Assembly (NCBI GenBank): GCA_009702205.1
Contig: WLIM01000035.1
Span: 1 to 9,183 of the forward strand
Direction: 5' to 3'
DNA: 9,183 nt
DNA from: Actinomycetota bacterium
GTDB taxonomy: Bacteria; Actinomycetota; Actinomycetes; Nanopelagicales; Nanopelagicaceae
Part shown: piece after piece, positions 1-5,466 of the stretch
Layout of the letters: every line of letters begins with the position of its first letter
How positions within the stretch are numbered: position 1 is the stretch's first letter
The notes under the pieces: model-generated
Databases searched by the model: none
Seen by the model: only the letters and a program-made list of their open reading frames with translations
What the model was told of the DNA's origin: nothing
Translations under genes and position numbers: made by a program

Positions 1-1
1 A

Positions 2-403
2 GGGCTAATCCCAATTTGTTTTGGTCTGCGCCTGGCTAATTGGCCAAATGAAACAATAATTCACTCGATATTTCCATTTCTGGGCGCACTTCTTGCGATT
101 TTAGTCATTGTAAATAAAGGCCTAAATGATGCAGTTCATGTTGCTCGTGCTTTTTCCGGACTTCCAAAAATTCAAGATAAAACTGGAATTAATCTCCCAA
201 CTAAAGGAATCCTTAGGAAGCTTCGCCAGATTTTCAATTTCTTACCTGCACAACGGATGTTTCATTCTGTCGAATTCACTATGTATGTGGCCGTATTCGG
301 AACATTTAATGAATCTTTGGAAATCGCGCTTGGAATCGCCCTATTTGTCACAGTTGGACATATTGCAGCAATCGTATCTTCAGCAAAACTAAGGAATAAT
401 TAA
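2..403 (+). CDS. C-terminal part of an integral membrane protein, possibly CDP-alcohol phosphotransferase / DUF5941-like (5' end outside window)
   Basis: The frame is open from the first bases to TAA at 401-403, giving 133 residues with no start codon needed inside the window, so the gene begins upstream. Visible are a hydrophobic segment at about residues 19-37, a basic linker at 66-76 rich in Lys and Arg, and a hydrophobic hairpin at about 92-127, then a short polar tail. The stretch PAQRMFHSVEF (82-92) followed by hydrophobic helices recalls, from memory, the C-terminal DUF5941 region of actinobacterial proteins that also carry nucleotidyltransferase or CDP-alcohol phosphotransferase domains. 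The catalytic part would lie upstream, so this assignment is weak. A reading frame starting at 126 in another frame is a shadow of this gene. The next gene starts 3 bases after the stop, so the two are probably co-transcribed. That the gene is real is much surer than its name. Confidence 0.72.
   Translation, partial: GLIPICFGLRLANWPNETIIHSIFPFLGALLAILVIVNKGLNDAVHVARAFSGLPKIQDKTGINLPTKGILRKLRQIFNFLPAQRMFHSVEFTMYVAVFGTFNESLEIALGIALFVTVGHIAAIVSSAKLRNN
391..395 (+). promoter_or_regulatory. Shine-Dalgarno site for the exporter-like membrane gene
   Basis: AAGGA lies 11 bases before the ATG at 407, inside the last codons of the upstream gene. It supports the ATG at 407 as start and coupled translation of the two genes. 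Confidence 0.5.
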
Positions 404-406
404 CAC

Positions 407-1177
407 ATGCTGACAATTATCAATCAACTTAGACTGGCCCTACTAGAACTCTTCACAACCACTAAGTATCGAATTATTTTGATCAGCCTAGTTTTAATTG
501 CGGCTTTTATCTCGGTCTCGGAACTTGCAGTAGCAAAGTTGTTCACAAAAATTATTCTCCATGAAGGTACTTTAAGCCACACCAAACTTTTCATTTTCGT
601 TGGGGCATTCTTTTTATTTTTCGGTGGCACCCGAGCAGGGCATTTCCTACAACGAATTTATCGAGTAAATGTTTTTGACAAAGCTTTCAAAGAATCAAGC
701 TCTGAGGTAACTGGGGCAAAAGATAATTGGAGATGGTCACTTGCATTTGAATTGACAAATTTATTGAGCACATTCACCCAACTTGGTGTCATTGTTCTTT
801 TCTTCACCTATTTCAATTGGATCTTTGGTCTGATTAATATTGCGATTCTCCTAATTGTTTTTGAAGTGTATGGCCGACTTTTTAGACATCAGATGGAAGC
901 TCAGCGAGGATTTGTGGTCGCGAGAAAGAATAAAGTCCCGATTGCGAATGTCGTAAGAATTGGAACCAGAATCAAATCCGGTGAAACTGGCATCCTGCTT
1001 TCTGGAATTGCCCTTATTTTCTTACTGGGTGCCCTTATTTTCTTCAGCTACAACGGGGACATCAGCAAATCAAATACCGTAGTTCTCTTCTTTGGACTAC
1101 GTATGCAAAATTCGAATCTTTCAAATATTTCGACCGGCTTAATGAGATTTGCAAGGGCTAGAACACACAGTGAATAA
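407..1177 (+). CDS. ABC-exporter-like transmembrane-domain protein lacking an ATPase domain
   Basis: This 256-residue membrane protein starts at ATG 407, with AAGGA upstream. Hydrophobic segments lie at about 22-44, 61-76, 112-134, 137-156, 195-214 and weakly 222-232. That is the spacing of a type I ABC exporter membrane domain: two helices, a long cytoplasmic loop, a helix pair, then the last helices. The C-terminal stretch after residue 228, with LR followed by a run ending LMRFAR (245-250), resembles the end of exporter helix 6, where the linker to the ATPase normally begins. The protein stops there, and no Walker A or signature motif follows, since a glycosyltransferase gene begins at once. 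It may pair with an ATPase encoded elsewhere, act as a non-transporting membrane scaffold, or be a decayed exporter. Operon position suggests a link to envelope glycan or lipid handling. The fold call is inference from motif and helix spacing. Confidence 0.6.
   Translation: MLTIINQLRLALLELFTTTKYRIILISLVLIAAFISVSELAVAKLFTKIILHEGTLSHTKLFIFVGAFFLFFGGTRAGHFLQRIYRVNVFDKAFKESSSEVTGAKDNWRWSLAFELTNLLSTFTQLGVIVLFFTYFNWIFGLINIAILLIVFEVYGRLFRHQMEAQRGFVVARKNKVPIANVVRIGTRIKSGETGILLSGIALIFLLGALIFFSYNGDISKSNTVVLFFGLRMQNSNLSNISTGLMRFARARTHSE
1009..1044 (+). repeat. Short in-frame direct repeat within a transmembrane helix
   Basis: A 15-base unit (TGCCCTTATTTTCTT) occurs at 1009-1023 and again at 1030-1044. 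The 21-base period is exactly 7 codons, so the protein reads ALIFLLGALIFF in the fifth hydrophobic segment of the exporter-like protein. It looks like a small local duplication kept in frame. It has no evident regulatory meaning. Confidence 0.6.
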
Positions 1178-1922
1178 CACCTTGCCTTTAACGATTGGCT
1201 ATTCAACTCTGGCCAGCAGGGCGAAGAATATTAAGTTTTTAGCATCAACTTCGAATCTAGTTGTTATCCAAAATCCTGATTCCAGTGCTTTACCAAATTT
1301 CAGTCGTGAAATTACAGTGGTTGAATTACACAGCCGCGGAGTGGCAAAGAGTAGAAATGCTGCAATCGATCACGTTAAATCTAAGTATTTACTCTTTGGC
1401 GATGATGACATAACTTTTAACGATGCTGGGATTTCACAAGCTGTAAGTTTTTTAGAATCAAATCCTGACACTTCAATCCTTCTTATGCAAGCCATAGATG
1501 AGAGTGGAAAACTACGTAAAAGTTATCCAACAAATGGGTGCGCACTCAAACTTACCAACTCCGCTAAAGCCGCAACCTACGAAATGATGATTCGAGTAGC
1601 CGATATAAAGAAAAATGGAATTCGATTTGATGAAAACTTTGGGGCAGGTGCCCCTAACTATTTAGGAGATGAATATATTTTCATTGCAGATGCAATCCGA
1701 TCTGGCCTTAATGGAAAATTCGAACCGATTACGATTGCAATTCATCCCAGCGAAAGTTCTGGCAGTCTAAGGAATTCATCATCGGACCGTGCGGCCCGAG
1801 CAAAGATTTTTAGCAGAGTCTTTGGAGTCTGGGCGCCACTTATGCGCCTGCTATTTTTGATAAAGCCACCATTTAAAAAGTTTGGCATTGTAAATTCCTT
1901 GTTATTTATATTTGGCAAATGA
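1170..1922 (+). CDS. Glycosyltransferase family 2 protein
   Basis: This is a predicted GT-A fold, inverting, metal-dependent sugar transferase of 250 residues using a nucleotide-sugar donor. The opening LTIGYSTLASR (7-17) is the usual first beta strand of GT2 enzymes. SRNAAI (61-66) is the donor-site stretch, GDDDI (77-81) is the DXD metal site, and GAGAPNYLGDEY (158-169) holds the acceptor-side acidic ED/GDE-type motif with the probable catalytic base. The C-terminus from about 216 is hydrophobic and basic, which suggests attachment to the membrane surface. GTG at 1170 was chosen: AAGGG lies 12 bases upstream and the protein then begins just before the conserved strand. TTG at 1149 is also open but has no good site. 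The start overlaps the preceding gene by 8 bases, and the stop overlaps the next ATG as ATGA. Donor and acceptor cannot be read from the sequence; the neighbours suggest a cell-surface glycan or glycolipid. Confidence 0.85.
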   Translation: MNNTLPLTIGYSTLASRAKNIKFLASTSNLVVIQNPDSSALPNFSREITVVELHSRGVAKSRNAAIDHVKSKYLLFGDDDITFNDAGISQAVSFLESNPDTSILLMQAIDESGKLRKSYPTNGCALKLTNSAKAATYEMMIRVADIKKNGIRFDENFGAGAPNYLGDEYIFIADAIRSGLNGKFEPITIAIHPSESSGSLRNSSSDRAARAKIFSRVFGVWAPLMRLLFLIKPPFKKFGIVNSLLFIFGK

Positions 1923-2593
1923 AGATTTACGCACATCGCGGATCTTCGGGGAAGAACCCTGAAATGACGAGACAGGCATATCTTGCTGCAATTGAGGATG
2001 GCGCCGACGGTTTCGAATGCGATGTGCGGCTATCTAAAGATGGCGAAATAGTCTGCATTCATGATGCAACAACTAATCGGATATCAGGGAAAAAGCTACG
2101 CGTTTCAAAAACGTCACTAAGAGAGCTTCAGGGCGCCTATGAAGTAATAGTCCTAAAAGAGCTATTGGATCTCGCTATTGAGGCCCGAAAAGATTTATTG
2201 ATAGAAACCAAACATCCAACAGTATTTGCAGGTCGGGTAGAACGAAAAGTTGTTGAACTATTGGACACTAATAGCGAGCGAATTAGTTCTTGCGCAATAG
2301 AAGTTGTGGTTATGTCATTTTCAAAATTCGCGTTAGGGCGTGTGAAATCAAAGTGGAAAGTTTGCAAGATATCTAAGTATTACTTACCTGCAATATTTTC
2401 CAATCGGAAGATTGCAGCTCTTAGCATCGAACTAATTAGTAGGCGGCCATCATTGGTAGCAAAGTTAGCCAAAAAAGGTTCAAGGGTTTTGATTTGGACT
2501 GTAAATAAGAAGAATGATTTTGAACTCTGCAAAGAGTTGAAAGTTGATGGCGTAATTACTAATTATCCTAACGATGCGAGAAATTATGGATAA
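1919..2593 (+). CDS. Glycerophosphodiester phosphodiesterase family protein (cytoplasmic)
   Basis: GDPD enzymes hydrolyse glycerophosphodiesters, such as deacylated phospholipid headgroups, to glycerol-3-phosphate and an alcohol; some act on lysophospholipids or teichoic-acid-like polymers. The 224-residue protein carries the whole TIM-barrel signature: HRG (6-8), PEMT (14-17, usually PENT), FECDVRLSKDG (32-42) with the metal-binding Glu33 and Asp35, HD (48-49) with TNR (52-54), ETK (96-98), the late WTVN (193-196) and DGVITNYP (210-217). The length matches compact bacterial GDPDs. There is no signal peptide, so it should act in the cytoplasm. The ATG shares bases with the preceding stop (ATGA at 1919-1922) and no separate ribosome site is visible, pointing to translational coupling with the glycosyltransferase. 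The context suggests turnover or editing of a glycerol-phosphate-containing envelope lipid or polymer. The substrate is inferred. Confidence 0.88.
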   Translation: MKIYAHRGSSGKNPEMTRQAYLAAIEDGADGFECDVRLSKDGEIVCIHDATTNRISGKKLRVSKTSLRELQGAYEVIVLKELLDLAIEARKDLLIETKHPTVFAGRVERKVVELLDTNSERISSCAIEVVVMSFSKFALGRVKSKWKVCKISKYYLPAIFSNRKIAALSIELISRRPSLVAKLAKKGSRVLIWTVNKKNDFELCKELKVDGVITNYPNDARNYG

Positions 2594-3242
2594 GAAATTA
2601 TCTAACTTTTATTTTTGGGGAGCAGGATATTTGCTTTTAGTTGTAGCAATTCTGCCACTAACAGCATCTAAAACCGGGGATAGCGAAGTTGTAATAACTC
2701 CAAGCAAAGCAGTGCCTCTTCTCTGTTTTAATGTTGTAACTAGCGAACTTAGGACGAGTGATACTGATTTAGGATGCTTGTCACCAGAGGAATCACTAGG
2801 GACAGAACCAATTAGCCACACAGATGTTCGACCCACACAAATTGATAGAACTTTTGAAGTTAGATTTTTGGCGGCTCAGGCAGCAGCCAAAGAAGCAGGA
2901 TTCAAAATTCGCATAACTTCAGGATTTAGAACGCAACAGTTGCAAGAAAAATTGCATGCAGATGCGGTGAAAAAATACGGGAGTGAAGAGGAAGCCTCGA
3001 AGTGGGTCTTACCTAAAGAAATTTCCCACCACACATGGGGCACTGCAATAGATGTGAATTATCCTGGTGATCGAAAGGCTGATAAATGGCTGGAAGAGAA
3101 CGGCTCAACTTATGGCTTGTGTCGCGTTTACAAGAACGAATGGTGGCATTTTGAGCCTGTAATTGCGCCAGGAGAGCCTTGCCCGCCAATGATGGCAAAT
3201 GCCCTCGAAAGCCTTCCAGTAAGCGGCAAACTAAATAGCTAG
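2586..3242 (+). CDS. Exported D-alanyl-D-alanine carboxypeptidase, VanY-like (peptidase M15B)
   Basis: This predicted zinc D,D-carboxypeptidase trims the terminal D-Ala of peptidoglycan stem peptides outside the membrane. With ATG 2586 it has 218 residues. Residues 1-6 are charged and 8-26 form a signal peptide or single anchor. The M15 core is at about 85-192: SGFRT (112-116), SHHTWGTAIDV (147-157) giving zinc ligands His149 and Asp156 in the H-x6-D spacing, and EWWHFEP (185-191) with catalytic Glu185 and zinc ligand His188. All key residues are intact. Four cysteines (47, 64, 179, 199) lie after the signal region and could form disulfides, which fits export. ATG 2586 has GAGA 4 bases upstream and overlaps the previous gene by 8 bases; ATG 2574 would add MREI with no ribosome site. 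It is the last gene of the plus-strand cluster, and its end overlaps the convergent manA gene by 12 bases. Confidence 0.88.
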   Translation: MDKKLSNFYFWGAGYLLLVVAILPLTASKTGDSEVVITPSKAVPLLCFNVVTSELRTSDTDLGCLSPEESLGTEPISHTDVRPTQIDRTFEVRFLAAQAAAKEAGFKIRITSGFRTQQLQEKLHADAVKKYGSEEEASKWVLPKEISHHTWGTAIDVNYPGDRKADKWLEENGSTYGLCRVYKNEWWHFEPVIAPGEPCPPMMANALESLPVSGKLNS

Positions 3243-4256
3243 CGGAGCATCTTTCGCTAGTGGTGGGCGACAAACAACACCGCTTGCACCATTTAGAGTC
3301 CAAGAACCTGCGCTATGTGGAATCAAAATTGCGTCGCCCTTTACGGCATCGATAGCGGAATGGTTTTCAAATGCAATATTTCCATTGCCTTCTAATACCA
3401 ACATGATGCTAAAGCCCGCAGCCACCTTGCTGTTAGTGCCGGCAAGATAATCAGCGCGGAAGTAAGGGTCCGCAACCGCAGTAAAAACTGATTGATCAGT
3501 GTTGCTAAACAATCGGTTAGAGAAAACTAATTTACTTGCTTCATCTTTCTCAATTGGTGTGTAACGAAGAGCATCCAAGACGGTATCAAAACCTAATCCA
3601 AGGTGACCATCTTTTACGCCATCAACTGCAAAGTCATTCCATTCAAGCAAAGCTGAAAGATCAGTAGGTTCTTGAAGTTCAAGAACGAAAATACCTGCAC
3701 CAATTGCATGCGGTGTTCCTGCTGGAACAAAAACAGTATCGCCGGCTCTCACTTCAAACTTTTGAAGTGAAGCTAGTAGACCATCGGAATCTCTTGCATC
3801 TACCATCTTTGAAACTTCAGTCTTCTTTAACTCTTTACTAAATCCAAGACCAACACTTGCACCTGCCGGTGCCTCCAAAATAATCCAAGCTTCAGTCTTT
3901 CCATGTTTTAGCGAGAGATGATCTTTAGCGAACTTACGATTTGGGTGGTAATGAACAGGAAGTCTTTGGTCTGGATCAAGTAACTTCATTAATAATTCTG
4001 TGCTTGCGCCAAAAGTATTTAAGTGTTCAGCACCAAGCCATTGTTCTGGGTTAGCAATAACAGAATCACGAAGATAACTTCCATCTGAAAGTGTTGATAG
4101 ACCCATAGTCTTCTCGCCAAAGCGAGTTGTCATCGAACCAATCCACTCTTCTGGGCGCATCGGGCCACCAGGTCCATTGCGTAGCGCCCCTATTCGGTAG
4201 CCACCTTTGTAGAAGTGATCAAATTGGTTAGAAGCGAGTTTCTGAGGAGTAATCAT
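3231..4256 (-). CDS. manA: Class I mannose-6-phosphate isomerase
   Basis: This zinc enzyme of the cytoplasm interconverts fructose-6-phosphate and mannose-6-phosphate, linking mannose use with GDP-mannose supply for glycans. The 341-residue cupin protein has GGYRIGALRNGPGG and RPEEWIGS near the N-terminus (18-41), VHYHP (101-105), HGKTEAW (118-124), and PAGTPHAIG (178-186). By comparison with the family, the likely zinc ligands are His102 or His104, Glu122 and His183. A second cupin half ends with the GDAILIPH stretch (307-314). The length fits the short bacterial type I enzymes. ATG 4256 was chosen: it lies 13 bases after the MFS stop and 7 bases after a TAAATT box. An upstream ATG at 4292 would overlap the MFS gene and add 12 unconserved-looking residues. 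The 3' end overlaps the convergent carboxypeptidase gene. Sequence alone does not exclude a related sugar-phosphate substrate. Confidence 0.87.
   Translation of the reverse strand: MITPQKLASNQFDHFYKGGYRIGALRNGPGGPMRPEEWIGSMTTRFGEKTMGLSTLSDGSYLRDSVIANPEQWLGAEHLNTFGASTELLMKLLDPDQRLPVHYHPNRKFAKDHLSLKHGKTEAWIILEAPAGASVGLGFSKELKKTEVSKMVDARDSDGLLASLQKFEVRAGDTVFVPAGTPHAIGAGIFVLELQEPTDLSALLEWNDFAVDGVKDGHLGLGFDTVLDALRYTPIEKDEASKLVFSNRLFSNTDQSVFTAVADPYFRADYLAGTNSKVAAGFSIMLVLEGNGNIAFENHSAIDAVKGDAILIPHSAGSWTLNGASGVVCRPPLAKDAPLAI
3238..3261 (+). terminator. Possible non-canonical hairpin at the end of the carboxypeptidase gene
   Basis: CTAGCG at 3239-3244 pairs with CGCTAG at 3255-3260. In plus-strand RNA the stem extends inward through G-U, A-U and G-U pairs to a 4-base loop (CAUC), and outward by one G-U pair. 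In the minus-strand RNA the wobble pairs become mismatches, leaving a 6-bp stem. No T run follows, so this is not a standard intrinsic terminator. It sits at the plus-strand stop codon and inside the last codons of manA. A role as a 3' end is inferred. Confidence 0.35.
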
Positions 4257-4263
4257 GGATGGC

Positions 4264-4269
4264 AATTTA
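4264..4269 (-). promoter_or_regulatory. Candidate -10 box (TAAATT) of a leaderless manA promoter
   Basis: On the minus strand TAAATT is followed by 7 bases and then the manA ATG. No Shine-Dalgarno is visible. This TANNNT-N7-ATG layout is that of actinobacterial leaderless promoters. It lies between the MFS stop and manA, so manA may have its own transcript as well as read-through. Confidence 0.4.
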
Positions 4270-5430
4270 CTATGACAATACTTTTTTCGCACTAACTCCG
4301 AAAACTATTGCCAATATGGCTGGCAGCAACATCGCCCAGCGCAAGGTGATTAAGTCTGATAGAAATCCAATTAATGGTGGCCCAATAACAAAGCCGAAAT
4401 ATGCAACACCAGTAACCAATGCAACGCCTTCAGCGGCAGAGACTTGGCCAGAATACTTTTCGTTGGCTAATTTTCCGGTGGCGCTAATCATCATTGGAAT
4501 AATTGTTGAGAGCCCAATTCCGAGTAAGAACCAACCAATAATTACGCCATCAATATTTCCAGCAAGCAAACCTAAGCCAAGTCCAAAGCCGGCAATCAAT
4601 CCAGACCAAGTTAGAAGTTTTACGACCCCAAATTTATGAGCTAGAAAATCCCCGGACAATCTTCCAATGACCATTGTGAAGGAGAAGAAGACATAAGGAA
4701 GCGCTGACATAAACACAGTTGCGTGATAACCATCTCTGGCTAAGACTCCACCCCAGTCGCTTGCCGCACCTTCACCGAGAGCTCCGCATAATCCAAGGAG
4801 TCCAAGAATTAAAAATCTGCTTGGTGTCTTACGCTTTTCATGTTTTTCAAATATATGTTGATCAGCAGATGCGGCAAGAAACCAATTTCTCGTAATTATT
4901 GCTATTACAAAGATAAAGAGACCAATAATTAAGGCATGGATGCGAATTGAAATATTTGTTGTCGCCAGTAAACCACCGAATGCCCCACCAGTTAAACCAC
5001 CAATAGACCACATTGCGTGGAAAGTGCTCATAACGCGTTTGCCAGCTTTATCTTCAAGCGCAGCAGCATGTGCATTCATTGAAAGATCGTGAGTTGAAGA
5101 TAGAACTCCGTAAGCAAATAGCGAGAATAAAAACCACGGCAGATTAAAAAGTAATCCAACGAGAGGGACTGCAAGAGCTAAGGTAAAAGCCGCATATTTA
5201 GTAACTGGACCACTTCCATATTTCGCAGCGCTTCTGCTTGCTGGCCGAAGGGCTGAAAGCACACCAATTGAGGCGCAGAAAAGCGAAGCACCCAAGACGC
5301 CATTTGATATTCCCAATTCGCTTTTGAAATCTGGGATTCTGGAAACGAAGTTTCCAACCGAAAAACCATTAATTAGAAATGCAATTAGGGTTGCAAGGCG
5401 GGCCTTTCGATAGCCATCATCTTGAAACAT
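4270..5430 (-). CDS. MFS transporter, YbjJ-like
   Basis: This 386-residue membrane protein of the major facilitator superfamily has about 12 hydrophobic helices in two halves, joined by a charged cytoplasmic loop at about 190-204 (His, Glu, Lys and Arg rich). Family marks are STHDLSMNAHAAALE (112-126) and RVMSTFHAMWSIGGLTGG (132-149), typical of the YbjJ-like branch, and GRLSGD (256-261), the second-half loop motif. The substrate of this branch is not established; sugar or small-solute transport is a guess encouraged by manA 13 bases downstream. The ATG at 5430 has no Shine-Dalgarno but lies 6 bases after a TACGAT box, suggesting leaderless expression. The stop is TAG at 4272-4270. A plus-strand frame across 4259-4639 is a shadow of this gene. 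Confidence 0.85.
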   Translation of the reverse strand: MFQDDGYRKARLATLIAFLINGFSVGNFVSRIPDFKSELGISNGVLGASLFCASIGVLSALRPASRSAAKYGSGPVTKYAAFTLALAVPLVGLLFNLPWFLFSLFAYGVLSSTHDLSMNAHAAALEDKAGKRVMSTFHAMWSIGGLTGGAFGGLLATTNISIRIHALIIGLFIFVIAIITRNWFLAASADQHIFEKHEKRKTPSRFLILGLLGLCGALGEGAASDWGGVLARDGYHATVFMSALPYVFFSFTMVIGRLSGDFLAHKFGVVKLLTWSGLIAGFGLGLGLLAGNIDGVIIGWFLLGIGLSTIIPMMISATGKLANEKYSGQVSAAEGVALVTGVAYFGFVIGPPLIGFLSDLITLRWAMLLPAILAIVFGVSAKKVLS

Positions 5431-5436
5431 GAGGTA

Positions 5437-5442
5437 ATCGTA
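5437..5442 (-). promoter_or_regulatory. Candidate -10 box (TACGAT) of a leaderless MFS promoter
   Basis: On the minus strand TACGAT is followed by 6 bases and then the ATG at 5430, so transcription would begin at or next to the start codon. No clear -35 box is seen. The box lies in the 36-bp spacer shared with the divergent permease promoter. Confidence 0.5.
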
Positions 5443-5453
5443 TCTTTAGCATC

Positions 5454-5459
5454 TACTCT
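5454..5459 (+). promoter_or_regulatory. Candidate -10 box (TACTCT) of a leaderless NCS1 permease promoter
   Basis: TACTCT is followed by 7 bases (TTACCCC) and the ATG at 5467, with no Shine-Dalgarno. This supports 5467 as the start rather than the in-frame TTG at 5422, which would put the promoter inside the coding region. Confidence 0.5.
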
Positions 5460-5466
5460 TTACCCC

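Noticed and set aside
126..392. 88-residue plus-strand frame with an ATG start
   Set aside because: It lies in a different frame over the partial membrane gene at 2-403, has no family features, and the frame 2 reading is open to the edge, hydrophobic in the right pattern, and ends 3 bases before the next gene.
1149..1169. TTG start for the glycosyltransferase
   Set aside because: No ribosome site at a workable distance; GTG 1170 has AAGGG upstream and puts the first conserved beta strand near the N-terminus.
4257..4292. Upstream ATG for manA at 4292
   Set aside because: The 12 added residues overlap the end of the MFS gene and precede the usual family N-terminus; ATG 4256 has the better promoter spacing.
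4259..4639. 126-residue plus-strand frame
   Set aside because: It runs antisense through the MFS transporter gene, whose protein is clearly conserved, and its Pro/Ile/Lys-rich sequence is typical of a reverse-frame shadow.
5422..5466. TTG start giving the permease 15 extra residues
   Set aside because: It would overlap the divergent MFS start codon and place the TACTCT box inside the coding region; the added residues show no family feature.
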